Shown here piece by piece: positions 8,467 to 16,873 of a stretch of DNA of 64,000 nt. The stretch spans positions 60,559 through 124,558 of the forward strand of contig JAJFUF010000038.1 of the NCBI GenBank assembly GCA_021372495.1, in the 5' to 3' direction. The notes beneath the pieces were generated by a model, which saw only the letters and a program-made list of their open reading frames with translations, was not told where the DNA came from and searched no databases. This stretch comes from Lysobacteraceae bacterium (GTDB lineage: Bacteria > Pseudomonadota > Gammaproteobacteria > Xanthomonadales > Rhodanobacteraceae). Positions within the stretch are counted from its first letter, which is position 1, and each line of letters begins with the position of its first letter. A program made the position numbers and the translations under genes.

Positions 8467-9218
8467 GCGCGCGCGCCGTCGCCCGCCTCGAGCTGAAGCG
8501 TCTCGTGGTGCGGCCGTTCGCGTGGACGCTGGCCGCGGTCGGCCTCGCCTGGCTGGCCTGGCAGTTCCTGCTGCTGCTGGACGGTTTCCTGAAGGCGCAG
8601 GCGCGGCTGGCCGCGCAACCGGACGCGCCCGGCTACACCGACCTCGTCGCCGTGCCGCTGCTCGCCGCCGCCGCGCAGGTGCTGCTGCTGGTGGCGCCGC
8701 TGCTGACCATGCACGCGCTCGCCGGCGAACGCCGCGCGCGCACGCTGCCGCTGCTCCTCGCCTGCGGGCAGTCGCCGCGCGCGATCGTGCTCGGCAAGTA
8801 CCTCGGCGCGCTGCCATGGCTGGCCGGCATCCTGCTGCTGGCGGCGGCGATGCCGCTGGCGCTGGCGCCGGCCACGCACCTCGACTGGGGCAAGTTCGCC
8901 GCCGCGCTGCTGGGCGTGGCGCTGATGACCGCTGCGCTGGCGGCGATCGGCGTGGCCTGTTCGACGTTCGCTTCGCACCCGGCGCTGGCCGCGGCGGCGG
9001 CGTTCGCGCTGACGCTGGCGCTGTGGGCGATCGACGCCGGCGCGCGCGCCCAGGGCCTCGACAACGGCGCGATCAACTACCTTGCCATGGCCACGCACGT
9101 GCAGCCGCTGCTGCGTGGGCTGGTCGGCAGCGTGGACCTGATCTACTTCGCGCTGGTGGTCGCGCTGGCGCTGGCGCTGGCGACGCGCCGGCTGGCGGCG
9201 GAAAGGACGCGCGGCTGA
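8463..9218 (+). CDS. ABC-2 type transporter permease (GldF-like)
   Basis: The 251-residue membrane protein is the permease partner of the preceding ATPase. Hydrophobic segments appear at about 21-43, 62-83, 113-134, 143-162, 169-186 and 222-246. That is about six spans with few charged residues, as in ABC-2 permeases. The motif HALAGERRARTLPLLLACGQSPR after the second span is typical of the family (it is a long conserved loop, quoted in part here as GERRARTLPLLLACG). It starts in an ATGA overlap with the ATPase and ends in a TGATG overlap with the GldG-like gene. Confidence 0.88.
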   Translation: MSARAVARLELKRLVVRPFAWTLAAVGLAWLAWQFLLLLDGFLKAQARLAAQPDAPGYTDLVAVPLLAAAAQVLLLVAPLLTMHALAGERRARTLPLLLACGQSPRAIVLGKYLGALPWLAGILLLAAAMPLALAPATHLDWGKFAAALLGVALMTAALAAIGVACSTFASHPALAAAAAFALTLALWAIDAGARAQGLDNGAINYLAMATHVQPLLRGLVGSVDLIYFALVVALALALATRRLAAERTRG

Positions 9219-10570
9219 TGCGCGAACGTCTCGACGCCTGGCTGGTCGCGCTGCTGCTGCTGCTCGGCGCCGGCTGCATCGCGTTCCTGTCCACCCGCTA
9301 CGGCTTCGTCGCCGACTGCAGCGCGAACGCGCGCGCCAGCCTGGCGCCGCAGAGCCAGGCGGTGCTGGCGCAGCTCGCGGGGCCGGTCGAGGTGACCAGC
9401 TACGCCACGCCGGGCAGTGGGCTCCGACCCACCATCGCCGCGTTCGTCGCGCGCTATCGGCGCTTCAAGCCGGACCTCGCGCTGCGCTTCGTCGATCCCG
9501 AGCAGGACCCGGCGGCGATGCGCGCGGCCGGCATCAGCGTCGACGGCGAGCTCGCCATCGCCTGGCACGGCCGCAAGGAGCGGCTGGTGACGCTGAACGA
9601 GCGCGACTTCACCAACGCGCTGCAGCGCCTGGCGCGCGGCGGCGAACGGCTGGTCGCGTTCGTCACCGGCGACGGCGAGCGCCGTCCGGACGGCCAGGCC
9701 AACGCCGACCTCGGCACCTTCATCGCGCAGATCGAAGCGCGCGGCATGCGCGCGGTGCCGGTCAACCTGGATGCCGCCGCGGGCGTGCCGCAGAACGCGG
9801 CGCTGGTGGTGCTGGCCAGCCCGCAGGCGGCGTTGGCGCCGCGCGCGGTGGCCGCGCTGACCGACTACCTCGCGCGCGGCGGCAACCTGCTGTGGCTGGC
9901 CGAACCGGGCGGCGACGACCTCGGCCTCGCGCCGCTGGCCGCGGCGCTCGGCGTGCGCGTGCTGCCGGGCACGCTGGTCGACGCCAGCGGCGCCGCGGCC
10001 AAGGTGCCGGACCCGAGCTTCGTCGTCGTCACGCAGTATCCGCCGCACGTCATCACGCGCGGCTTCGATCTCTCCACGCTGTTCCCCCAGGCCGCCGCGC
10101 TGGCGACGCTGCAGGGCTCGGCGGCGTGGGCGGCGGCGCCGCTGCTGCGCACCTCCGCGCAGAGCTGGAACGAAACCGGCCCGGTCGCGCCCGGCGCCGG
10201 CGGCGCGCCGATCCGCCAGGACGCCGACCGCGGCGAGCTGCGCGGCCCGCTCGACTTCGGCCTCGCGCTGTCGCGGCTGTCGCCCAGCCCGGACAAGGGC
10301 GAGCAGCGCGCGGTGGTGATCGGCGACGGCGACTTCCTCTCCAACAGCTTCCTCGGCAACGGCGGCAACCGCGCGCTCGGCGAGCGCGTGTTCGACTGGC
10401 TGCTCGGCGACGACGCGCTGGTCGACCTGCCCGCGCGCGGCGCGCCCGACCGCAGCCTGGCGCTGGGCCAGCGCGGGCTGACTGCGTTGACCTTCGGCTT
10501 CCTGTTCGCGCTGCCGCTGCTGCTGCTCGGCACCGGCGGCGCGATCGCCTGGCGCCGGCGCCGCCGTTGA
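9218..10570 (+). CDS. GldG-like ABC auxiliary protein
   Basis: This 450-residue protein has an N-terminal membrane anchor (about 9-29), a long extracytoplasmic region and a C-terminal membrane segment (about 421-445) ending in basic RRRRR. The soluble part fits the ABC-type auxiliary domain found in GldG: LAGPVEVTSYATPGS, RFVDPEQDPAAMRAAGI, VAFVTGDGERRPDG and LTDYLARGGNLLWLAEP. Such proteins accompany GldA/GldF-like transporters. In Bacteroidetes they are linked to gliding, but in proteobacteria the role is undefined, so gliding is not inferred. It starts in a TGATG overlap with the permease. Confidence 0.82.
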   Translation: MRERLDAWLVALLLLLGAGCIAFLSTRYGFVADCSANARASLAPQSQAVLAQLAGPVEVTSYATPGSGLRPTIAAFVARYRRFKPDLALRFVDPEQDPAAMRAAGISVDGELAIAWHGRKERLVTLNERDFTNALQRLARGGERLVAFVTGDGERRPDGQANADLGTFIAQIEARGMRAVPVNLDAAAGVPQNAALVVLASPQAALAPRAVAALTDYLARGGNLLWLAEPGGDDLGLAPLAAALGVRVLPGTLVDASGAAAKVPDPSFVVVTQYPPHVITRGFDLSTLFPQAAALATLQGSAAWAAAPLLRTSAQSWNETGPVAPGAGGAPIRQDADRGELRGPLDFGLALSRLSPSPDKGEQRAVVIGDGDFLSNSFLGNGGNRALGERVFDWLLGDDALVDLPARGAPDRSLALGQRGLTALTFGFLFALPLLLLGTGGAIAWRRRRR

Positions 10571-11076
10571 TGCGCCGCATCGTCGTCCGTCGTCTCGCGC
10601 TGGCGGCCGGCGTCGCCGCGCTGCTGGCCGCGGTCGCGTGGCAGTTGCGCCGCGAGCGGGCGGACGATCCCGGCACGCTGCTCGCGCTCGATCCGGCCGC
10701 GGTGACGCGCGTCGAGGTGCGGCTCGCCGACGGTCCGCCGCGCCGCTTCGAGAAGCGCGACGGCCATTGGTGGATGACCGCGCCGCAGGCCGGCCGCGCC
10801 GACGACGCGCGCCTCGCCGGCCTCGTCGCGATCGCCGCCGCGCCGGCGTTGCAGTGGCGGCCGCTGGCGGATTTCGCGCCGGCGAAGATCGGGCTGGCGC
10901 CGCCGGCGGCGACGCTGACGCTCGACGGCGAGACGCTGGCCTTCGGCGCGCTGGCGCCGTTCGAGCGCGCGCGCTACGTGCAGGCGGGGTCGCGCGTGGC
11001 GCTGGTGGCGGATCGCTACACGCCTTATCTTGCGGCGGATCCGCGGCGCGAATTGGCCGACCCCTCATCGAGGTGA
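10570..11076 (+). CDS. DUF4340-like membrane-anchored protein (short form)
   Basis: The last gene of the ABC operon encodes 168 residues. It has an N-terminal membrane segment (about 9-25) after MRRIVVRR, then a beta-rich domain: LLALDPAAVTRVEV, RRFEKRDGHWWMT, and ALVADRYTPYLAADP at the end. This matches the DUF4340 proteins that follow GldG-like genes, but those usually run 300 residues or more with repeated modules, so this one looks reduced to a single module. It overlaps the preceding stop as TGATG. An extracytoplasmic partner role in the exporter is inference. Confidence 0.65.
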   Translation: MRRIVVRRLALAAGVAALLAAVAWQLRRERADDPGTLLALDPAAVTRVEVRLADGPPRRFEKRDGHWWMTAPQAGRADDARLAGLVAIAAAPALQWRPLADFAPAKIGLAPPAATLTLDGETLAFGALAPFERARYVQAGSRVALVADRYTPYLAADPRRELADPSSR

Positions 11077-11086
11077 CGCCATGCGC

Positions 11087-11155
11087 GTAGGGTGGGCCTT
11101 GGCCCACCATCGCAACGTCTCGGACGAAGCAGCGGCGGGCCAAGGCCCGCCCTGC
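11087..11155. repeat. Nested palindromic intergenic repeat (BIME/REP-like)
   Basis: The left unit 11087-11108 contains the perfect palindrome GGTGGGCCTTGGCCCACC within GTAGGG...CCACC. The right unit 11134-11155 is GGCGGGCCAAGGCCCGCC followed by CTGC. The right unit reversed (GCAGGGCGGGCC...) matches the left at most positions, so the whole is an inverted pair around a 25-bp centre. It fills the gap between the ABC operon and mutM. Confidence 0.8.
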
Positions 11156-11185
11156 ATCGCCCGCGCAAGTCGCTGACGCCATCCC

Positions 11186-11998
11186 ATGCCCGAGTTGCCC
11201 GAAGTCGAGACCACCCGCCGCGGCATCGCCCCGCACGTCGAAGGCCACCGCGTCACGCGCGTGCTGCTGCGCCGGCCGGATCTGCGCTGGCCGATTCCGC
11301 GCGCGATCCGCACCGCGCTGCCGGGCCGGCGCATCGACGCGGTGGAGCGCCGCGCCAAGTACCTGCTGCTGCACACCGGCGCCGGCAGCGCGCTGCTGCA
11401 CCTCGGCATGTCGGGCAGCCTGCGCGTGCTGGCGCCGCAGACGCCGGTCGGCGCGCACGACCACTACGACCTCGCGCTCGATTCCGGCCGCGTGCTGCGC
11501 TACACCGACCCGCGCCGCTTCGGCTGCCTCTTGTGGCAGCCGCCGGGCAAGGTGCATCCGCTGCTGGCCGGGCTGGGGCCGGAGCCGCTCGGCGATGCCT
11601 TCGACGGCGATCACCTGTGGGCGCTGTCGCGCGGCCGCAGCGCCGCGGTCAAGACCTTCCTGATGGACCAGGCGGTGGTGGTCGGCGTCGGCAACATCTA
11701 CGCCAGCGAGGCGCTGTTCGCCGCCGGCATCCACCCGAAGCGCGCGGCCGGCGAGGTGTCGCGCGCACGCTACGCGCGGCTCGCCGACGAGGTGAAGCGC
11801 ATCCTCGCCCACGCCATCGCGCGCGGCGGCACCACGCTGCGCGATTTCCTCGCGCCCGACGGCGCACCCGGCTACTTCGAGCAGGAGCTGGCCGTGTACG
11901 GCCGCGCCGGCGAACCCTGCCGCGCGTGCGGCGCCGCGCTGCGCGCGGTCACGCTGGGGCAGCGTTCCACGTTCTACTGCCCGCGCTGCCAGCACTGA
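11186..11998 (+). CDS. mutM: Formamidopyrimidine-DNA glycosylase
   Basis: MutM (Fpg) excises 8-oxoguanine and other oxidised purines and nicks the abasic site. The mature N-terminus [12 protein letters not shown] gives the catalytic Pro (residue 2 of the gene product) and Glu3. The helix-two-turn-helix region reads [14 protein letters not shown]. The C-terminal zinc finger has CRAC near residue 250 and CPRCQH at the very end. The 270-residue length is normal. No clear ribosome site precedes the ATG. It lies alone between a palindromic repeat and the convergent tdk operon, with only the stop codons between them. Confidence 0.97.
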   Translation: MPELPEVETTRRGIAPHVEGHRVTRVLLRRPDLRWPIPRAIRTALPGRRIDAVERRAKYLLLHTGAGSALLHLGMSGSLRVLAPQTPVGAHDHYDLALDSGRVLRYTDPRRFGCLLWQPPGKVHPLLAGLGPEPLGDAFDGDHLWALSRGRSAAVKTFLMDQAVVVGVGNIYASEALFAAGIHPKRAAGEVSRARYARLADEVKRILAHAIARGGTTLRDFLAPDGAPGYFEQELAVYGRAGEPCRACGAALRAVTLGQRSTFYCPRCQH

Positions 11999-12763
11999 TC
12001 ACAGCGGCCAGACCAGCGCCACGTGCAGGTTGTTGAAGGCGGGGTCGTCGAGGTCGCCGGCGCGGCGCGCGCGCATCGCCAGCGTGTCGTCCAGCGCGAC
12101 TTCGTGGCCGTCGGCAATCCGGCCGCCCAGCGCCTGGAATTGCGCGAAGCGCTCGGCGAGCTGGCCGGCGGCGCCGGCGGCTGCGGCGGGCACGTTGCGG
12201 ATGCTGAGGTCGGGGCGCGCGAACTTGCGCATGCCGCGGGTATGCACGTGCAGGCGGCCGGCGTGCTCCGCGTCCTCGCTGCACAGGATCAGCACGTGCT
12301 CGCGCACGGTGAACGCAGCGTCGGCGAAGTAGCGCCGGCGCCACGTTTCCGCATCGAAGATCGACAACATCTGCGGATCGACCACGGCGATGCCGCCGAG
12401 GTCGTTCAGTGCGGCGATCAGACCGACGCAGTCGTGCAGGTAGTCGAGGTCGGCGGGGTCGGGCAGGGTGCCGCGCAGCACCAGGCATTCCTGCGCGTGC
12501 GCGGCGCGCGCGAGCAGCGCGGGCTCTTCCTCGCCCAGCAGGCGCCCCAGCGAACCGGCGAGCGGATAGCCCGCCCACGCGGCGAGGTCGGCGTTGCGGT
12601 AGCGCGCGAACTCGACGCCGTCCGGCACGCCGCGCGTGCGATAGGCCGCGCCGTCGACCGGCAGCTCGGCGTCGAAGTCGCCGAACACGAACCACAGCAC
12701 CACGGCCTCCTGGCCGCTCACGCTCCACTGCGGTCGCGGCCAGACCGGCGCGGGCGCGCTCAT
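11999..12763 (-). CDS. Uncharacterised protein translationally coupled to tdk
   Basis: This 254-residue soluble protein has no motif I can name. Notable stretches are [18 protein letters not shown] near the start, [16 protein letters not shown] in the middle, then [11 protein letters not shown] and [18 protein letters not shown]. It looks like a globular alpha/beta protein without signal peptide or membrane segments. Its ATG overlaps the tdk stop (ATGA, 12760-12763), so the two are co-translated. The middle region is vaguely like bacterial DUF42xx-type immunity-related families, but this is too weak to call. It ends head to head with mutM without a spacer. Confidence 0.72.
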   Translation of the reverse strand: MSAPAPVWPRPQWSVSGQEAVVLWFVFGDFDAELPVDGAAYRTRGVPDGVEFARYRNADLAAWAGYPLAGSLGRLLGEEEPALLARAAHAQECLVLRGTLPDPADLDYLHDCVGLIAALNDLGGIAVVDPQMLSIFDAETWRRRYFADAAFTVREHVLILCSEDAEHAGRLHVHTRGMRKFARPDLSIRNVPAAAAGAAGQLAERFAQFQALGGRIADGHEVALDDTLAMRARRAGDLDDPAFNNLHVALVWPL

Positions 12764-13404
12764 CGCGCGCGCTCCGCCGGCTCGCCCAGCGGCAGCACCG
12801 CCTGTTGCAGCTCGACGCGGCCTTCGCCGGCCATGATCTTCTTGAACTCGGCGCGGCTGACCGAGACGTAGCGCTCGTTGCCGCCGATCTCGACCTGCGG
12901 CCCCTGCGTGACCGCGCGACCCTGCGCGTCGACGCGCACCACCATCGTCGCCTTCTTGCCGCTGTGGCAGATGGTCTTGATCTCGACGAGGTCGTCGGCC
13001 CAGGCCAGCAGGTACCGGCTGCCCTCGAACAGCTCGCCGCGGAAATCCGTGCGCAGGCCGTAGGCCAGCACCGGGATGCGCAGGCGGTCGACCACGTCGC
13101 TCAACTGCCACACCTGCGCGCGGGTCAGGAACTGCGCCTCGTCGACCAGCACGCAGTGCAGCGGCCCGCGCGCGGCGATGTCGGCCTCGGCCAGCGCGTA
13201 CAGATCCTCGTCGTGCGCGAAGCGTCGTCCGGTCGCCTGCAGGCCGATGCGCGAGGCCACCACGCTGTCGCCGTAGCGGTCGTCCAGCGCCGGCGTCAGG
13301 ATCAGCGTGCGCATGCCGCGCTCGTGGTAGTTGTGCGCGCTCTGCAGCAGCGTGGTGGTCTTGCCGGCATTCATCGCCGAGTAATAGAAGTAGAGCTTGG
13401 CCAT
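12760..13404 (-). CDS. tdk: Thymidine kinase
   Basis: Tdk phosphorylates thymidine to dTMP in the salvage pathway. The 214-residue protein has the P-loop [12 protein letters not shown] at about residues 9-20, the Walker-B-like [24 protein letters not shown] (the lasso and substrate region) and the YVSVSR stretch near the end. The zinc-binding cysteines common in type II thymidine kinases are largely missing: ICHSGKKA keeps one Cys where a CxxC is usual. This agrees with the gammaproteobacterial form. Its stop overlaps the next start by four bases. It is divergent from rep. Confidence 0.93.
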   Translation of the reverse strand: MAKLYFYYSAMNAGKTTTLLQSAHNYHERGMRTLILTPALDDRYGDSVVASRIGLQATGRRFAHDEDLYALAEADIAARGPLHCVLVDEAQFLTRAQVWQLSDVVDRLRIPVLAYGLRTDFRGELFEGSRYLLAWADDLVEIKTICHSGKKATMVVRVDAQGRAVTQGPQVEIGGNERYVSVSRAEFKKIMAGEGRVELQQAVLPLGEPAERAR

Positions 13405-13579
13405 GGAAGCGCCGGGAGTCGGGAGTGGAAAATGGGGAGCGCAAGGACGAGGCCGCGCGGACGCCTGCAGCGACAGTCGCGGCAAGTGTGGCACAGTATC
13501 GAGCGCCGCCGTGTCCGACACGCCGCCCTGTTGCGCGGCCCGGGCGAACCTCACTCTCCACTTCCCGTTTCCCGCTACC

Positions 13580-15559
13580 GTGCTGAATCCCCAACAACGC
13601 GCCGCGGTCGAGTATTGCGACGGCCCGCTGCTGGTGCTGGCCGGCGCCGGCTCCGGCAAGACCAGCGTGATCACGCAGAAGATCGCGCACCTGATCGCGC
13701 GGCGCGGGCTGGCGCCGGCGAAGATCGCCGCGATCACCTTCACCAACAAGGCCGCGCGCGAGATGCGCGAGCGCGTCGGCAAGCTGGTCAAGGCGGACGC
13801 CGTCGAGGCGCTGACCGTGTGCACCTTCCACGCACTGGGCCTCAAGTTCCTGCAGATCGAACACGCGCGCGCCGGGCTGCGCCGCGGCTTCTCGGTGCTG
13901 GACGCCGACGACAGCGAGGCGATCCTGAAGGATCTCGCCGGCAAGGCGCGCAAGCCGGACGAGCTGGCCGCGCTGCGCCACCTGATCGGCCGCGTCAAGA
14001 ACGAAGGCCTGTCGCCCGAACAGGCGCTGGCGCGCGCGCGCTCGCCCGGCGAACACGAGGCCGCGGCGATGTACGAGCTCTACCAGCAGCGCCTCGCCAC
14101 CTTCAACGCGGTCGACTTCGACGACCTGATCCGCCTGCCGGTGGCGATCCTCGACGCCGACGCCGAGGCGCGCGCGGCCTGGCGCGAGCGCCTGCGCTAC
14201 CTGCTGGTCGACGAATACCAGGACACCAACACCGCGCAGTACGCGCTGCTGAAGCTGCTGGCCGGCGAGCGCGGCGCGTTCACCGCGGTCGGCGACGACG
14301 ACCAGTCGATCTACGCCTGGCGCGGCGCCAACCCGGAGAACCTCGACCAGCTCGGCCGCGACTGGCCGCAGCTCAAGGTGGTCAAGCTCGAGCAGAACTA
14401 CCGCTGCGGCAAGCGCATCCTGCGCGCGGCCAACGCGCTGATCGCGCACAACGCGCACCTGCACGCGAAGAAGCTGTGGAGCGAGCACGCCGAGGGTCCG
14501 CCGATCCGCGTGCTCGAGTGCAGGGACAGCGAGCACGAGGCCGAGCGCATCGCCGCCGTGCTGGTGCATCTGGCCGAGAAGCACAAGGCGCGCTGGCACG
14601 AGTTCGCGGTCCTCTATCGCGGCAACCACCAGGCGCGCGCGCTGGAGAAGGCGCTGCGCCTGGCGCGCGTGCCGTATCACCTGACCGGCGCGCTGTCCTT
14701 CCTCGACCGCGGCGAGGTCAAGGACGTGCTGGCGTACCTGCGCCTGATCGCCAACCCCACCGACGACGCCGCCTTCCTGCGCGTGGTCAACGTGCCCAGG
14801 CGCGAGATCGGCCAGACCTCGCTGGAGAAGCTGGCCGCGCTGGCGCAGGTGCGCCACGTCTCGCTGCTGGAGGCCGCGCGCAGCGACGCCGCGCTGAAGC
14901 AGCTCGCGGCGCGCCCGGCCTCGGCGCTGGCCGGCTTCGTCGCGCTGCTCGACGAACTCGGCCGCGAGGCCGGACGGCTGCCGGCCGCCGAGCTGGTCGA
15001 GGCGGTGCTGGCGCGCACGCGCTACGCCGAGGCGTTGGCGCAGCAGGCGCCGGACGCCGCCGCGCGCGAGCGCCGGCTGGGCAACCTGCGCGAGCTGGCC
15101 GACTGGTTCCGCGCCATGCAGAAGGATGGCGCGCGCGCCGGCGACCTCGCCGCGCAGCTCGCCCTGCTCACCCACGCCGACCGCGACGATCCCGGCAACG
15201 CGGTGCGCATGATGACGCTGCACGCGGCCAAAGGTTTGGAGTTCCGCTGCGTGTTCATCGTCGGCCTGGAGGACGGCACGCTGCCGCACGAGGGCGCGCT
15301 GGACGAGGGCCGCCTCGACGAGGAGCGGCGCCTGATGTACGTCGGCATCACCCGCGCCAAGGAGCACCTGGTGCTGAGCTGGGCGGCGCGCGCGCGCCGC
15401 TACGGCGAGGTGCTGGCGAACGAGCCGAGCCGCTTCCTCAAGGAGCTGCCCGCCGACGACCTGCACTGGGAAGGGCGCGATCCGGCGGCCGACGCGGCGA
15501 TCAGGAAGGAGACCGCGGACAGCCACCTGGCGCGCCTCGCGGCGCTGCTGGCCGAGTAG
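13580..15559 (+). CDS. rep: ATP-dependent DNA helicase Rep
   Basis: Rep is a superfamily 1 3'-5' helicase that helps forks move through bound proteins. With the GTG at 13580 the protein is 659 residues and begins [14 protein letters not shown], as Rep proteins do. Walker A is AGAGSGKTS at about 22-30, and motif II is [10 protein letters not shown]. Motifs III to VI follow: [35 protein letters not shown] and [15 protein letters not shown]. An upstream in-frame ATG at 13397 would add 61 low-complexity residues and is rejected. The TAG stop lies inside a short GTAGGGC palindromic repeat. Confidence 0.96.
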   Translation: MLNPQQRAAVEYCDGPLLVLAGAGSGKTSVITQKIAHLIARRGLAPAKIAAITFTNKAAREMRERVGKLVKADAVEALTVCTFHALGLKFLQIEHARAGLRRGFSVLDADDSEAILKDLAGKARKPDELAALRHLIGRVKNEGLSPEQALARARSPGEHEAAAMYELYQQRLATFNAVDFDDLIRLPVAILDADAEARAAWRERLRYLLVDEYQDTNTAQYALLKLLAGERGAFTAVGDDDQSIYAWRGANPENLDQLGRDWPQLKVVKLEQNYRCGKRILRAANALIAHNAHLHAKKLWSEHAEGPPIRVLECRDSEHEAERIAAVLVHLAEKHKARWHEFAVLYRGNHQARALEKALRLARVPYHLTGALSFLDRGEVKDVLAYLRLIANPTDDAAFLRVVNVPRREIGQTSLEKLAALAQVRHVSLLEAARSDAALKQLAARPASALAGFVALLDELGREAGRLPAAELVEAVLARTRYAEALAQQAPDAAARERRLGNLRELADWFRAMQKDGARAGDLAAQLALLTHADRDDPGNAVRMMTLHAAKGLEFRCVFIVGLEDGTLPHEGALDEGRLDEERRLMYVGITRAKEHLVLSWAARARRYGEVLANEPSRFLKELPADDLHWEGRDPAADAAIRKETADSHLARLAALLAE

Positions 15560-15581
15560 GGCAGGGCTCGACCCGCCCTGC
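15556..15581. repeat. Short palindromic repeat overlapping the rep stop codon
   Basis: GAGTAGGGCAGGG...CCCGCCCTGC forms a stem (GCAGGG with CCCTGC) and begins with the same GTAGGGC seen in the repeats at 11087 and 20420. The TAG inside this block is the rep stop. Confidence 0.5.
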
Positions 15582-15661
15582 GGATTTCCGGGGCGGGGAG
15601 GGCATGCGCGTGCGGTAAGCTTGCGCGTTGCCCGTCCACCCTTTGCCCGGAGAGGCCGCCC

Positions 15662-16525
15662 ATGCGCCGCACCCGCTACGCCGCCCTGCTGGTCCTGCTG
15701 CTGGCCGGCTGCGCCGCGGCGCCGTCGAAGCCGATCGCGCCGTCCGCCGCGGTGCCCGCCGACGACAACCTCAACGCCGTCGCGTGGACGCAGACCGCGG
15801 TCGAGCACGATCTCGTTTACCGCGAGGTCTACCGCGACGCCGAGGAAAAGCTCGCCGCCGCGCTGGCCGATCCGACCTGGGACGCGCTGCCCAGGGACGA
15901 GCGCGGCAACAGCGTCGCCAGCCTGCCGCCCGCGGTGATCCTCGACATCGACGAGACGGTGCTGGACAACTCGCCCTACGCGGCGCGGCTGGTCCGCGAC
16001 GGCAAGGAGTTCGACGCCTCCAGCTGGGCGCTGTGGTGCAAGGAGGGCATCGCGAAACCGCTGCCGGGCGCGCTGGCGTTCACCCGTGCGGCCGCAGCGC
16101 GCGGGGTCGCGGTGTTCTACCTGTCCAACCGCACCCAGGACCTGAACGCGGCGACGCTGGCCAACCTGCGCGCCGACGGCTTCCCGGTGGCCGGCGAGGA
16201 CAGCTTCCTTGGCCTCGGCACCCTCGTGCCCGGCTGCGCGCAGGTCGGCTCGGAGAAAGGCTGCCGGCGCAAGCTGATCGCCCAGCGCTACCGCGTGCTG
16301 ATGCAGTTCGGCGACCAGTTGGGCGACTTCCTCGACGTGCTGGACAACACCCCCAACGGCCGCGTCGCCGCGGTGCAGCCCTATCTCGACTGGGTCGGCC
16401 AGCGCTGGTTCGTGCTGCCCAACCCCACCTACGGCTCCTGGGAGCCGGCGCTGTTCGGCAACGATGGGGCGCAGCCACTGCCACAGCGCCGGGCCGCCAA
16501 GCGTGCGGCGCTGCGCGTGCAGTGA
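15662..16525 (+). CDS. 5'-nucleotidase, lipoprotein e(P4) family acid phosphatase
   Basis: This HAD-superfamily class C acid phosphatase is anchored as an outer-membrane lipoprotein. The 287 residues start MRRTRYAALLVLLLAGCAAA, with lipobox LAGC and lipidation at Cys17. The catalytic HAD motif is VILDIDETVLDNSPY (about 97-111), followed by FYLSNRTQD (motif II) and a late acidic FGDQLGDFLD motif. In Haemophilus the family dephosphorylates nucleotides such as NMN at the surface. GGAGAGG precedes the ATG by eight bases, and TAAGCT at 15616-15621 is a plausible -10. Confidence 0.92.
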   Translation: MRRTRYAALLVLLLAGCAAAPSKPIAPSAAVPADDNLNAVAWTQTAVEHDLVYREVYRDAEEKLAAALADPTWDALPRDERGNSVASLPPAVILDIDETVLDNSPYAARLVRDGKEFDASSWALWCKEGIAKPLPGALAFTRAAAARGVAVFYLSNRTQDLNAATLANLRADGFPVAGEDSFLGLGTLVPGCAQVGSEKGCRRKLIAQRYRVLMQFGDQLGDFLDVLDNTPNGRVAAVQPYLDWVGQRWFVLPNPTYGSWEPALFGNDGAQPLPQRRAAKRAALRVQ

Positions 16526-16571
16526 TCGAAGTTGTTTGGAAACATGAAGTTGGCAGCTAATAACTCAGATA

Positions 16572-16600
16572 TTGCATGAGCTTTGCGTTCCAAGTAGCAT
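16572..16600 (+). promoter_or_regulatory. Candidate promoter of a small RNA
   Basis: TTGCAT (16572-16577) and TAGCAT (16595-16600) are 17 bp apart in an AT-rich patch after the phosphatase gene. Each keeps only three or four consensus bases, so the call rests mainly on the structured terminator-ended segment that follows. Confidence 0.35.
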
Positions 16601-16602
16601 TG

Positions 16603-16704
16603 CCGGCGCCGAATCCAGGTGCCGGTCCGATGGCGCCGGTTCGGTCATTTCCCCTCCGGCCCGTCCGGATTGAGCCCGATGGTCCCGCGACCATCGGGTT
16701 TTTC
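16603..16704 (+). ncRNA. Candidate trans-acting small RNA, about 100 nt
   Basis: The segment has no credible reading frame but folds into three stems. CCGGCGCC (16603-16610) pairs with GGCGCCGG (16632-16639), TCCGG pairs with CCGGA (16655-16669), and a strong intrinsic terminator closes it. The stretch TTTCCCCTCC (16648-16657) between the first two stems could pair with Shine-Dalgarno sequences, a feature of C-rich-loop regulatory RNAs. It may instead be only the 3' untranslated end of the phosphatase message. Confidence 0.4.
16675..16704 (+). terminator. Intrinsic terminator
   Basis: CCCGATGGTC (16675-16684) pairs perfectly with GACCATCGGG (16689-16698) around CCGC, followed by TTTTTCTT. 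It ends either the phosphatase transcript or the candidate small RNA. Confidence 0.92.
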
Positions 16705-16873
16705 TTGTCCGCCGGCCGCGCTCGCGCGCGCGGCTAACGGCCCCTGAACCCGGATCGTGCGATCATCCGCGGTCGTCGCGGCGCCGTCCGGCCTGCCGCA
16801 GGCGTGCGCCGCACACTTGCCTGGCCCCGCCGCACCCCCTAACCTCCCGCGACTTTCCCGACAGAAACCGACC

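Noticed and set aside
13397..13579. Longer N-terminus for Rep from an ATG at 13397
   Set aside because: The 61 extra residues are low complexity and overlap the tdk start region; the GTG at 13580 gives the conserved [11 protein letters not shown] start.
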